Shown piece by piece: positions 24,660 to 32,993 of a stretch of 64,000 nucleotides of DNA. A program made the translations under genes and the position numbers. This DNA is from Acrocarpospora pleiomorpha. GTDB lineage: Bacteria > Actinomycetota > Actinomycetes > Streptosporangiales > Streptosporangiaceae. The notes beneath the pieces are model-generated. The model saw only the letters and a list, made by a program, of their open reading frames with translations. It had not been told where the DNA came from and did not search any database. Location: positions 101,092 to 165,091 of the forward strand of contig NZ_BLAF01000020.1 in assembly GCF_009687885.1 (NCBI RefSeq), read 5' to 3'. How positions within the stretch are numbered: the stretch's first letter is position 1; each line of letters opens with the position of its first letter.

Positions 24660-25744
24660 CCACTCCCGCCCCCGGCCGGATCGAACTGACCGGCCTGTCC
24701 AAGCGGTACGGCTCAGGCCCGCTCGTCGTGGACGACGTGACCATGGACATCGCCTCCGGCGAGTTCGTCACCCTGCTGGGCCCCAGCGGTTCAGGCAAGA
24801 CCACCACGCTCAACATGATCGCCGGGTTCACCGAGGTCAGCTCGGGCCGCATCCGGCTCGGCGGGCGCGACATCGCGCCGCTCCCGCCGCACAAGCGGGA
24901 CTTCGGCATGGTCTTCCAGAACTACGCCCTGTTCCCGCACATGACGGTGACGCAGAACATCGCCTTCCCGCTGCGCGAGCGCAAGGTGCCCAAAGCCGAG
25001 ATCGCGCGGCGGGTCGAGCAGGTGCTCGAGCTGGTGGACCTCAGCGGCATGGGCGGCCGCCGCCCCGACGAGCTGTCCGGCGGGCAGCAGCAGCGCGTCG
25101 CGCTGGCCAGGGCGGTCGTCTTCTCGCCCAGCGTGCTCCTGCTCGACGAGCCGCTCAGCGCGCTGGACCGCAAGCTCAGGCAGAGCCTCCAGCAGGAGAT
25201 CAAGCGGCTGCACGAGGAGCTCAAGCTCACCTTCGTCTTCGTCACCCACGACCAGGACGAGGCCATGTCGCTCTCCGACCGCATCGCGGTCTTCAACAAC
25301 GGCCGGGTCGAGCGGATCGGCACCCCCGCCGACCTCTACCGCAACCCCGGCACCCGGTTCGTGGCCCGCTTCCTGGGCGAGTCCAACCTCTTCGAGGGGC
25401 GGTCGCTGCCGGGCGGCGTCTACGAGTGGGGTGGCCACAAGTGGGCCGCCGACGGCACCGCGGGGGAGTACGACCTGGTCGTACGCCCCGAGCGGCTGCG
25501 CATCGCCACCACGCCGGGCGAGGTCCCCGCCGACGCCAACCAGGTGCCCGCCACCGTGGCCGGGCTCTACTTCCAGGGCACCCACCAGCGGGTGGAACTC
25601 GACTACGGCGAAGGCCCCGCGGGCTGCGCCGTGCTCCCGCCCGACGCCGTCGGCGCCGACCTGCGCCCCGGCAGCGGGGTGACCGCCTACTGGGACCCCG
25701 CCCACCAGGTCCTGGTGACCAGACCGAACGAGGAGAACGCATGA
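24656..25744 (+). CDS. ABC transporter ATP-binding protein, PotA type
   Basis: A 362-residue ATPase. Walker A is GPSGSGKTT, the Q-loop VFQNYALFPHMTV, the signature LSGGQQQRVALARA, Walker B LLLDEPLSALD and the H-loop VTHDQDEAMSL. A C-terminal TOBE-type beta domain occupies about residues 240-362 (PATVAGLYFQGTHQRVELDY). ATG 24656 overlaps the permease stop, so the long open frame upstream is not used. It energises import for the right-arm transporter. Confidence 0.92.
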   Translation: MTTPAPGRIELTGLSKRYGSGPLVVDDVTMDIASGEFVTLLGPSGSGKTTTLNMIAGFTEVSSGRIRLGGRDIAPLPPHKRDFGMVFQNYALFPHMTVTQNIAFPLRERKVPKAEIARRVEQVLELVDLSGMGGRRPDELSGGQQQRVALARAVVFSPSVLLLDEPLSALDRKLRQSLQQEIKRLHEELKLTFVFVTHDQDEAMSLSDRIAVFNNGRVERIGTPADLYRNPGTRFVARFLGESNLFEGRSLPGGVYEWGGHKWAADGTAGEYDLVVRPERLRIATTPGEVPADANQVPATVAGLYFQGTHQRVELDYGEGPAGCAVLPPDAVGADLRPGSGVTAYWDPAHQVLVTRPNEENA

Positions 25745-26670
25745 CCCTGCTCGACCCCCAGCTGGACGGCGACAGGAACGACGCCGACCCGGAGGCCGAC
25801 GCCCTGCTCGTGGGGGCCGTGGACCTGCACCAGCACCCCGGCCCCAGCCCTTTCCCGAGACGCATGACCATCCTCGACGCGGCACGCGACGCTGCCGCGG
25901 CAGGGTTCAAGGCCATCGTCGCCAAGTCACACCACCACAGCATGGTCACCGACATCCTGGCCCTCGGTCCGGCCGGGCTGGACGAGCTGCCCGTCGTCGT
26001 GCGCGGCGGCGTCGCGCTGAACAACTCCGTCGGCGGTCTCAATCCGTACGCGGTCGAGCTGGCCCTGCGCATGGGCGGCCGGGTGGTCTGGTTTCCCACC
26101 CTGTCGTCGGCCGCGCACATCGAGCACCACGCCGGGCACGACACCGGCTTCCCCACCCCGACCATGGCGCTTCGCCCCGACAAGGTGATCTCCATCCTCG
26201 GCGAGGACGGCGCGGTGCTGCCCGAGGTGCGCGACATCCTGTCGGTGATCGCGAGCGAGCGGGCCGTGCTGACCTGCGGCCACCTGGGCGTCGAGGAGAC
26301 CAGCAAGCTGATCACGGCGGCCAAGCAGGAAGGGGTGGACCGCATCCTGGTGAACCACCCCTGTTTCGTGGTCGGCGCGTCCACCGAGCAGGCCGGGGAG
26401 TGGGCCCGCCAGGGCGCGCACATCGAGCACTGCCTGGTGATGTACTTCGGCCGCTCCGAGCGGCGCAGGGACCTCGCCGAACTGCTGGCGTTCATCAAGG
26501 CCGCGGGTCCCGAGCGGACCGTGCTGTCCTCCGACTCCGGCCAGAAGCACAACCCGCTCCCGGTCACGCTCTTCCGGCGGGGGGCCCGCGGCCTGCTCGA
26601 CGCCGGCCTGCCCACCGGCGACATCCGCCGCATGCTCGGCGCGAACGCCGCGGGACTGCTCTTCCCATGA
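25741..26670 (+). CDS. Amidohydrolase-like protein (DUF6282-type)
   Basis: A 309-residue protein with metal-ligand-like clusters of an amidohydrolase/PHP barrel: AVDLHQHPGPSPFPRRMT near residue 30, VAKSHHHSMVTD, TCGHLGVEET, VNHPCFVV and VLSSDSGQKHNP. I recall similar proteins annotated DUF6282 beside IclR and MBL genes, but give that name with caution. It probably hydrolyses a ring, amide or lactone. It starts at ATG 25741 in an ATGA overlap with the ATPase gene, with GAGGAG upstream. Confidence 0.72.
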   Translation: MTLLDPQLDGDRNDADPEADALLVGAVDLHQHPGPSPFPRRMTILDAARDAAAAGFKAIVAKSHHHSMVTDILALGPAGLDELPVVVRGGVALNNSVGGLNPYAVELALRMGGRVVWFPTLSSAAHIEHHAGHDTGFPTPTMALRPDKVISILGEDGAVLPEVRDILSVIASERAVLTCGHLGVEETSKLITAAKQEGVDRILVNHPCFVVGASTEQAGEWARQGAHIEHCLVMYFGRSERRRDLAELLAFIKAAGPERTVLSSDSGQKHNPLPVTLFRRGARGLLDAGLPTGDIRRMLGANAAGLLFP

Positions 26671-27446
26671 CCGCCGCCTACGAGGTGCTCGCCATCCGGT
26701 ACGCCACCCGTACCACCTCGCGCGCCGCCATGTTCCTCAACCACCACGTGTACGGCGAACCGGACACCCCCATCGACATGGACTTCTACTTCTGGGTGGC
26801 CAGAAACGAGGACCACACCGTCGTGATCGACACCGGCTACGGCGCGGCGGGCCGTACCGGACGGAAACGGCGCGCCGAACTCGCCGAGCCGATGGCCGCG
26901 CTGGCCGACCTGGGCGTGCTCCCCGAGAGCGCGCCGCAGGTCATCGCCACCCACGCGCACTACGACCACATCGGCAACCTCTCCGGCTTCCCCCACTCGG
27001 AGATCGTGATCGGCCGCGCCGAGTTCGACTTCTGGACCGGGCCGTACGCGCGGCGGCAGCAGTTCGCGTACACGACGGAGCCCACCGACCTGACCCACCT
27101 GCGCGAGATACGCGACCAGGGACGCGCCACGTTCGTGGACCGGCAAACGACCGTCGCCCCCGGCATCGAGGTGATCCCCGTCGGCGGGCACACCCCCGGC
27201 CAGCTCATCGTGCTCATCGCCACCGAAACCGGCCAGGCCGTCCTCACCTCCGACGCCGCCCACTACTACGAGGAGATCGAGCTGGACCGCCCGTTCACCT
27301 GGCTGACCGACCTGGAGGGCACCTACCGCGCCTACGAGCTGCTGCGCGAGCTGGCCGCCGAGCCAGGCCGCGTGCTCGTCGCGGGCCACGACCCGGACGT
27401 GATGCGCCGCTTCCCTTCGGACGGCCAGATCGCCCGCATCGCCTGA
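26667..27446 (+). CDS. Metallo-beta-lactamase-fold lactonase, right-arm copy
   Basis: A 259-residue paralogue of 16329-17102. Shared features are YEVLAIRYATR at the N-terminus, the metal motif HAHYDH, FDFWTGPYARR-QFA, VGGHTPGQLIVL and TSDAAHYYEEIELDRPF. The two copies differ throughout, so they are not a recent duplication and may handle different lactones. ATG 26667 overlaps the preceding stop as ATGA. Confidence 0.85.
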   Translation: MTAAYEVLAIRYATRTTSRAAMFLNHHVYGEPDTPIDMDFYFWVARNEDHTVVIDTGYGAAGRTGRKRRAELAEPMAALADLGVLPESAPQVIATHAHYDHIGNLSGFPHSEIVIGRAEFDFWTGPYARRQQFAYTTEPTDLTHLREIRDQGRATFVDRQTTVAPGIEVIPVGGHTPGQLIVLIATETGQAVLTSDAAHYYEEIELDRPFTWLTDLEGTYRAYELLRELAAEPGRVLVAGHDPDVMRRFPSDGQIARIA

Positions 27447-27459
27447 GAAGGAGCACGCC

Positions 27460-28248
27460 ATGGGAAACCTCGCCGGAAAGGTCGCCGTCGTCACCGGCGG
27501 CGGCAGCGGGATAGGCGCCGCGAGCGCGCGGCGGCTCGCCCTGGAGGGGGCGCGCGTCGTCGTGGCCGACATCGACGGCGAGTCGGCGGCCAGGGTGGCG
27601 GCCGAGCTGCCGGGGGAGGCGGAACCGGTGGCCGCCGACGTCTCCACCGAGGAAGGCGTGGAGTCCTACATCCGCGCGGCCGTGGACCGCTTCGGCCGGA
27701 TCGACCTGCACCACCTGAACGCCGGGGTGCTCGGCACGATGGCGCCCCTGCCCGACGTCGACCCCGCCGACTTCGACCACGTGATCGCGGTGAACCTGCG
27801 CGGCCCCTTCCTCGGCCTGCGCGCCGCCTTCCGCCGCTACCGCGAGCAGGACAGCGGCGGCGCCGTCGTCCTCACCGCGTCGATCTCCTCGCTGCGCGGC
27901 GCCGACGACCAGCTGCCGTACCAGACCTCCAAGCACGGCGTCCTCGGCCTGGTGCACGGCGCCGCCATGTACGGCGCTCCCCGGGGAATCCGGGTGAACG
28001 CCGTGGCCCCCGGACTGATCCCCACCGCCATCTTCGCCGGCAGGACCGACACCCTGGGGCGGCGCGGCGGCACCATCCCGATGCGGCGCCTCGGCACCGC
28101 CGACGAGATCGCCGGCGTCGTCGCCTTCCTGCTCGGCGACGACTCCTCGTACGTCACGGGAGAGGTCGTGTCCGCCGACGGCGGCGCGTTCATCGTCAAC
28201 ACGGTGGTCCGCTCCGGCGGCTCCGGCGCCTGGACACCACAGGACTGA
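27460..28248 (+). CDS. SDR-family oxidoreductase, right-arm copy
   Basis: A 262-residue short-chain dehydrogenase paralogous to 15454-16296. The cofactor motif is TGGGSGIGAASARRL, the acidic residue after beta-2 is in VADIDGES (NAD+ preference), and the active site has Ser in LTASISSLRG and YQTSK. It shares the unusual DLHHLNAGV in place of NNAG with its left-arm counterpart, so both descend from one cluster-specific lineage. It starts 13 bp after the lactonase with GAAGGAG upstream. Confidence 0.88.
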   Translation: MGNLAGKVAVVTGGGSGIGAASARRLALEGARVVVADIDGESAARVAAELPGEAEPVAADVSTEEGVESYIRAAVDRFGRIDLHHLNAGVLGTMAPLPDVDPADFDHVIAVNLRGPFLGLRAAFRRYREQDSGGAVVLTASISSLRGADDQLPYQTSKHGVLGLVHGAAMYGAPRGIRVNAVAPGLIPTAIFAGRTDTLGRRGGTIPMRRLGTADEIAGVVAFLLGDDSSYVTGEVVSADGGAFIVNTVVRSGGSGAWTPQD

Positions 28249-28264
28249 CAGAAAGAGGCACACG

Positions 28265-29026
28265 ATGGCGCTCACGCCACGCCAGCAGGAGATCAAGGAC
28301 GAGTTCACGCGGGTTCGGGGCACATGGGGGGACGCGTGGGAGAGCATCCTGCGGCTCGACCCCGGCTTCCTGGAGTCCTACCTACGCCTGTCGTCCGTGC
28401 CATGGCGCAGGGACATCCTGCCCCCCGTGGTCAAGGAGTTCATCTACATCGCCGCCGACGCCGCCGCCACCCACCTCTACACCCCCGGCATTCGCCAGCA
28501 CATCCGCGCCGCCCTCTCCCACGGCGCCACCGCCGAGGAGATCATGGAAGTCCTGGAGCTGACCAGCACCCTAGGCATCCACGCCGCCAACATCGGCGTC
28601 CCCCTACTGCTGGAAGTCCTCGAGGAAGAAGGCCTGCGCACCGCCCCCACCCCCCTCGACGACCGCAGACAATCACTGAAGGCGTCCTTCACCGACCGCC
28701 GCGGCTACTGGCACACCTTCTGGGACGGCCTCCTGGAACTCGACCCCGACCTCTTCGAGGCCTACCTCGACTTCTCCAGCGTCCCCTGGACCACCGGCAC
28801 CCTCCCCCCAAAGATCAAAGAATTCGTCTACATCGCCTTCGACGCCTCCGCCACCCACCTGTACGCCCCCGGCCTCAAACTCCACATCCGCAACGCCCTA
28901 GGCCACGGCGCCACCCCCGAAGAAATCATGGAAGTCCTGGCCATCGTCAGCGTCATCGGCATCCACGCCGCCACCGTCGCCGCCCCCATCCTCACCGAGG
29001 AACTCACCGCGTTCTTTGGGAGTTGA
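28265..29026 (+). CDS. Tandem carboxymuconolactone decarboxylase-like protein
   Basis: A 253-residue protein made of two CMD/AhpD-like halves (about 1-125 and 130-253). Each has a matching block: FLESYLRLSSVPW...LPPVVKEFIYIAADAAATHLYTPGIRQHIRAALSHGATAEEIMEVLEL, and the same order in the second half. The internal duplication is obvious by eye. Neither half has the AhpD CxxC, so the reaction is unknown. It is the last gene of the right arm; the convergent gene ends 6 bp away. Confidence 0.8.
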   Translation: MALTPRQQEIKDEFTRVRGTWGDAWESILRLDPGFLESYLRLSSVPWRRDILPPVVKEFIYIAADAAATHLYTPGIRQHIRAALSHGATAEEIMEVLELTSTLGIHAANIGVPLLLEVLEEEGLRTAPTPLDDRRQSLKASFTDRRGYWHTFWDGLLELDPDLFEAYLDFSSVPWTTGTLPPKIKEFVYIAFDASATHLYAPGLKLHIRNALGHGATPEEIMEVLAIVSVIGIHAATVAAPILTEELTAFFGS

Positions 29027-29032
29027 CGGTGA

Positions 29033-30403
29033 TCATCGCGCGTCCCGTGTCACCTGCGGCGGGGTGGCGAGCTGGTCGGCGACGTCCGCCCAGGTGTCGC
29101 GGAACATCCCGTACGCGGTCTTGATCTCCACGCCTACCGGGAGCTCCGGGCACTCGTTCTCGCCGTTGGTCCCCCAGTTGACCCAGCCGGACTGGCGGCG
29201 CTGCACGATCTGGAAGGCGCCCGACGGTGCCGAGGTCCACCAGACCATCGCCCGGCCCGTCCCGGTGTGGAACTCCGCCGTCTTCGACGCCGGCCCCGGG
29301 AAGATGGTCTCGTCCGGGACGGCGGACACCTCGACCGGCTCGCCGGCCAGCGTCCAGACGCGGTCCGGCAGGTCGGCGCGCACATGGGCGGCGGCACGTA
29401 CGCGGGCGAGACGCTCCCGGATCTCCTCGTCGTCCAGCGCCCCCTCCCAGGCGCAGAACAGGCGCCAGTAGAGATCCCAGTGCGCGGACCGCATGTCGCC
29501 GGTCAGCAGCCGCCGGAACTCCTCGAACTTCGGCGCGGCGCCGCGCCTGGGGGCTGCCATGGTCTCCGCGACCATGGTGACCAGTTCCTCGGCGTACGGG
29601 TCGCCCGCCCGGTAGCGGGTGCCGCCATAGGCCGCGAACCGGTCGAAGAGCAGCTCGCCCTTGCCGCCCTCGAACTCGTCGCCGACCGTGATCTTGTTGG
29701 TGATCGACCTGCCGTTGACTACGGTCTGGAAGTCGTCCACGTGGTAGACCCGGGTGAAGTACGGGGTGCCGTACGTGAAGATCCAGTCGATGGCGAACCG
29801 CTTGCCCTTCAGCTCGTCGAGCAGGCCGTCGGGCACGGTCCCGTGCATCCGGTAGTGGTGCATGACCGGACCCCGCTCCACCACCTCGACGTCCACGGTG
29901 GTGTGCTCGGGCGGGTTGATCAGCCCGTTCTCCGGGGTGAAGAACGGCCCGTAGAACCCGCCTATCGCGTTGTCGCCGGACGGGAGCAGGTCCACGCCCT
30001 CCGCGACGGCGCCGAAGTGGCGCAGCCCCCACTTGGAGGAGCCGGTGCCGCCGGCCGTGCCGGTGCACATCTCCAGGTCGAAGTAGCCCGTGTCCAGCCG
30101 GACGAACGCGTCCGGTTCGCGCGTCCGGCCTTCGCGGATGCCGTAGCGCTGCCCCCCGCGCGGTTCCCCCGCCGGGCCTGTCAGGGTCAGGTCCACCCGC
30201 TTCTCGAAGGTGACGACGGCGGCGAAGGCGGTCCGTCCGGGCGTGGACCGGGAGGCGAGCCGCTGGCAGGTCACCTCGTCCCCGGCGTCGGTTCTGGCGA
30301 GCCACAGGTCGCCGCCGAGATCTCCCTCGACGGTGAAGATCACCGGTTCGCACACGCGGCGACCTGGTACGACGTCGCTGACGACGACAGTAGGCGGAGC
30401 CAA
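29033..30403 (-). CDS. Unrecognised protein at the end of a ribose-type ABC operon
   Basis: A 456-residue soluble protein with no signal peptide. It is rich in aromatic residues and beta-type sequence, for example FVRLDTGYFDLEMCTGTAGG, SSKWGLRHFGAV and IDWIFTYGTPYFTRVYHVDDFQTV. I do not recognise the family; a carbohydrate-active beta-sandwich or mutarotase-like enzyme is one possibility from context. TTG 30403 is preferred because AAAGGA lies six bases upstream. ATG 30454 overlaps the permease stop (ATGA) but lacks a ribosome site. It is the fifth gene of the LacI-headed operon and probably acts on the imported sugar. Confidence 0.65.
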   Translation of the reverse strand: MAPPTVVVSDVVPGRRVCEPVIFTVEGDLGGDLWLARTDAGDEVTCQRLASRSTPGRTAFAAVVTFEKRVDLTLTGPAGEPRGGQRYGIREGRTREPDAFVRLDTGYFDLEMCTGTAGGTGSSKWGLRHFGAVAEGVDLLPSGDNAIGGFYGPFFTPENGLINPPEHTTVDVEVVERGPVMHHYRMHGTVPDGLLDELKGKRFAIDWIFTYGTPYFTRVYHVDDFQTVVNGRSITNKITVGDEFEGGKGELLFDRFAAYGGTRYRAGDPYAEELVTMVAETMAAPRRGAAPKFEEFRRLLTGDMRSAHWDLYWRLFCAWEGALDDEEIRERLARVRAAAHVRADLPDRVWTLAGEPVEVSAVPDETIFPGPASKTAEFHTGTGRAMVWWTSAPSGAFQIVQRRQSGWVNWGTNGENECPELPVGVEIKTAYGMFRDTWADVADQLATPPQVTRDAR

Positions 30404-30450
30404 GGTCCGTCCTTTCGTTTCTGGTGAGTGGTGACGTGGTGAGTGGCGGG

Positions 30451-31464
30451 TCATCGGGACAGGCGCGGCGGGCGCCGTTTCAGGCTGTCGATCCCGATGG
30501 CGAGGATGATGACGACGCCCTTGACGAGCAGCTGGGTGAAGAAGGGGACGTTCATCAGGATCAGCCCGGTGCTGAGCACGCCGAGGATGATCGAGCCGAC
30601 CAGCGTGCCGGGGATCCGGCCGCGCCCGCCCATGAGGCTCGTGCCCCCGAGGACGACCGCGGCGATGGCGTCCAGCTCGTATCCGGTGCCCGCCGTGGGT
30701 TGCGCCGACACCACGCGCGCGGCGAAGATGACGCCGGCCAGGCCCGCGCAGGCGCCGGCCAGTACGTACACCGAGGTCGTGACGAGCCGGACGTTCACCC
30801 CCGCGAGCCGGGCGGCCTCGGCGTTCCCGCCGACCGCGTACACGTGCCGGCCGTACCTGGTGCGCTCCAGCAGGAACCAGGCGACAAGATAGACGACGGC
30901 CATGACCACCACCGGCACCGGGACGCCGAGCATGTAGCCGTTGCCGATGTCGCGGAAGTTCAGCGTGTTGGACACAATCGGCTGCCCGTCCGTCATCGTG
31001 TACGCCAGCCCGCGCAGGCAGGTCATCGTGCCCAGGGTGACGATGAACGCGGCGAGCGCCAGGTACGACGTGAGCAGCCCGTTCAGCAGCCCCGCCACCG
31101 CCCCGGCCAGGACCCCGGCCACGATGGCGAGCGGCGCCGGGACGTCCGCCACGGCGGACAGGACCGCCACGACCCCCGACACGGCCACGATCGAGCCCAC
31201 CGACAGGTCGATGCCGGCGGTGAGGATGACGAAGGTCATGCCCGCGGCCAGGATCGCGTTGATGGAGATCGACCGCGCGATGTTGAGCAGGTTGTCGACG
31301 GTGGCGAAATTGGGGGCGATCACGGCCATCAGCGCCACCAGCACGATCAGGACGGCGACGATGCCCAGCCGGTCCCACCAGTACGCGAATCCCGGCCCGC
31401 GCTCCGGCCCGCCGTCACGCCACGCGCTCTCGTGGCGCTCGCCGGCGATCGTGTGATCAGTCAT
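30451..31464 (-). CDS. Sugar ABC transporter permease, RbsC type
   Basis: A 337-residue permease of the ribose/xylose/galactose family with 8-10 hydrophobic segments. Diagnostic blocks are FATVDNLLNIARSISINAILAAGMTFVILTAGIDLSVGSIVA, GRHVYAVGGNAEAARLAGVNV and AVVLGGTSLMGGRGRIPGTLVG. It overlaps the ATPase gene by 8 bp. The substrate is probably a monosaccharide or related polyol. Confidence 0.92.
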   Translation of the reverse strand: MTDHTIAGERHESAWRDGGPERGPGFAYWWDRLGIVAVLIVLVALMAVIAPNFATVDNLLNIARSISINAILAAGMTFVILTAGIDLSVGSIVAVSGVVAVLSAVADVPAPLAIVAGVLAGAVAGLLNGLLTSYLALAAFIVTLGTMTCLRGLAYTMTDGQPIVSNTLNFRDIGNGYMLGVPVPVVVMAVVYLVAWFLLERTRYGRHVYAVGGNAEAARLAGVNVRLVTTSVYVLAGACAGLAGVIFAARVVSAQPTAGTGYELDAIAAVVLGGTSLMGGRGRIPGTLVGSIILGVLSTGLILMNVPFFTQLLVKGVVIILAIGIDSLKRRPPRLSR

Positions 31465-32986
31465 TCGGTCCTCCAGCCGTCCGCGCCAGGGTTCCCGTGG
31501 CGTGGAGCATCACGTCCTGTTCGGTCGCGGTGCGCGAGTCCAGCTCGCGCACGACGCGGCCCTCGCGCATGACGAGGATCCGGTCGCTGATGCCGATGGC
31601 CTCCGGCAGGTCGGACGAGACGACCAGCACGGCCTTGCCGGCCGCCGCCAGCTCGGCGACGATCTCGTAGATCTCGCTCTTGGCGCCGATGTCGACGCCC
31701 CGGGTCGGCTCGTCCAGGATCAGCACGTCCGCGTCCCGCAGGAGCCAGCGCGCGAGCACCGCCTTCTGCTGGTTGCCGCCGGACAGCTCCCCGGCCGGCC
31801 GGCCCAGGGCGGACAGGCGCAGCCGGAGCCGGCGCATCTGGTCCCTGACCGCGCCCCGGATGCGGCCGCGCCTGAGCACGCCGGCACCGCCGAAGCGCTC
31901 CAGCGAGCCGAGTGCGATGTTGTCCTCCACCGAGTGGTCGAGGAACAGCGCCTGCTCCTTGCGGCTCTCGGGGACCATGGCGATTCCCGCCGCGATCGCC
32001 CGCCTGGGGCCGGTCGCGGTGACGGGGGCGCCGTTGACGGCCACCGTGCCGCCGAGGGCCCGGTCCGCGCCGAAGATCATCCGGGCTACCTCGGTGCGGC
32101 CGGCGCCCACCAGCCCGGCCAGGCAGACCACCTCGCCGGCCCGCACCTGGAGGCTGACGGGCCCGACCCGGCCGCCGTCGGTCAGGTCGCGTACGTCGAG
32201 CACGACCTCGCCCGGCGTACGCGGCCCTCGGTGGTAGAGGTCGTCGAGGTCGCGGCCCACCATCATGGACACGACGTCGGAAGGGGCGATCTCGGCCCGG
32301 TCCCGGGTCGCGACGTACCTGCCGTCACGGAAGACGGTCACCCGGTCCGCGAGCCGCCAGACCTCCTCCATCCGGTGGGAGATGTAGACCAGGGCGGCGC
32401 CCGCCGCGCGCATCTCCTCGATGACGTCATACAGGTGCAGGGCCTCGCCCCGGGAGAGCGCCGCGGTGGGCTCGTCGAGCACCAGGATCCGCGCGTCCTC
32501 GCTGACCGCGCGGGCGATCTCCACCAGCTGCTGCATGCCGACGCTCAGCTCGCCCAGCTTGCGGCGCGGGTCGATCCCCGCCCCGATCCGCGCGAGCTTC
32601 TCGTGGGCGGAATCGAGCATCGCCCGCCGGTCGAGGGCGCCGTACCGGTTGCGCGGTTCCCGGCCGAGCGCCAGGTTCTCCGCGACCGTCATCGCCGGTA
32701 CCGTGTTCAGCTCCTGGTGGATGATCGCGATGCCGTGCGCCTTCGCCTCGGCGGGGGCGCGGATCTCGACCTCCGCGCCGTCCAGCAGGATCCGGCCCGA
32801 GTCGCGCTGGATGTTCCCCGCGAGGATCTTCATCAGCGTGGACTTCCCGGCGCCGTTCTCGCCCATCAGGGCGTGGATCTCGCCGGCGCGCAGGTCGAAG
32901 TCCACGCCGTCGAGCGCGAGCGTGGAGCCGAAGCGCTTGGTCACGCCCTCCAGCCGCAGCAGCGGCCGTACGCCGGGTACGCTCAT
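31457..32986 (-). CDS. Sugar ABC transporter ATP-binding protein, RbsA type (two ATPase domains)
   Basis: A 509-residue fused ATPase. The first domain has GENGAGKSTLMKIL, LSVGMQQLVEIARAV and ILVLDEPTAALS. The second has a degenerate Walker A (GLVGAGRTEVARMIFG), LSGGNQQKAVLARWL and VLILDEPTRGVDIGAKSEIY, which is the normal RbsA/MglA arrangement. ATG 32986 is used; it is 7 bp after the binding-protein stop. The open frame further upstream is not coding. Confidence 0.93.
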   Translation of the reverse strand: MSVPGVRPLLRLEGVTKRFGSTLALDGVDFDLRAGEIHALMGENGAGKSTLMKILAGNIQRDSGRILLDGAEVEIRAPAEAKAHGIAIIHQELNTVPAMTVAENLALGREPRNRYGALDRRAMLDSAHEKLARIGAGIDPRRKLGELSVGMQQLVEIARAVSEDARILVLDEPTAALSRGEALHLYDVIEEMRAAGAALVYISHRMEEVWRLADRVTVFRDGRYVATRDRAEIAPSDVVSMMVGRDLDDLYHRGPRTPGEVVLDVRDLTDGGRVGPVSLQVRAGEVVCLAGLVGAGRTEVARMIFGADRALGGTVAVNGAPVTATGPRRAIAAGIAMVPESRKEQALFLDHSVEDNIALGSLERFGGAGVLRRGRIRGAVRDQMRRLRLRLSALGRPAGELSGGNQQKAVLARWLLRDADVLILDEPTRGVDIGAKSEIYEIVAELAAAGKAVLVVSSDLPEAIGISDRILVMREGRVVRELDSRTATEQDVMLHATGTLARTAGGPND

Positions 32987-32993
32987 CGCGCCA

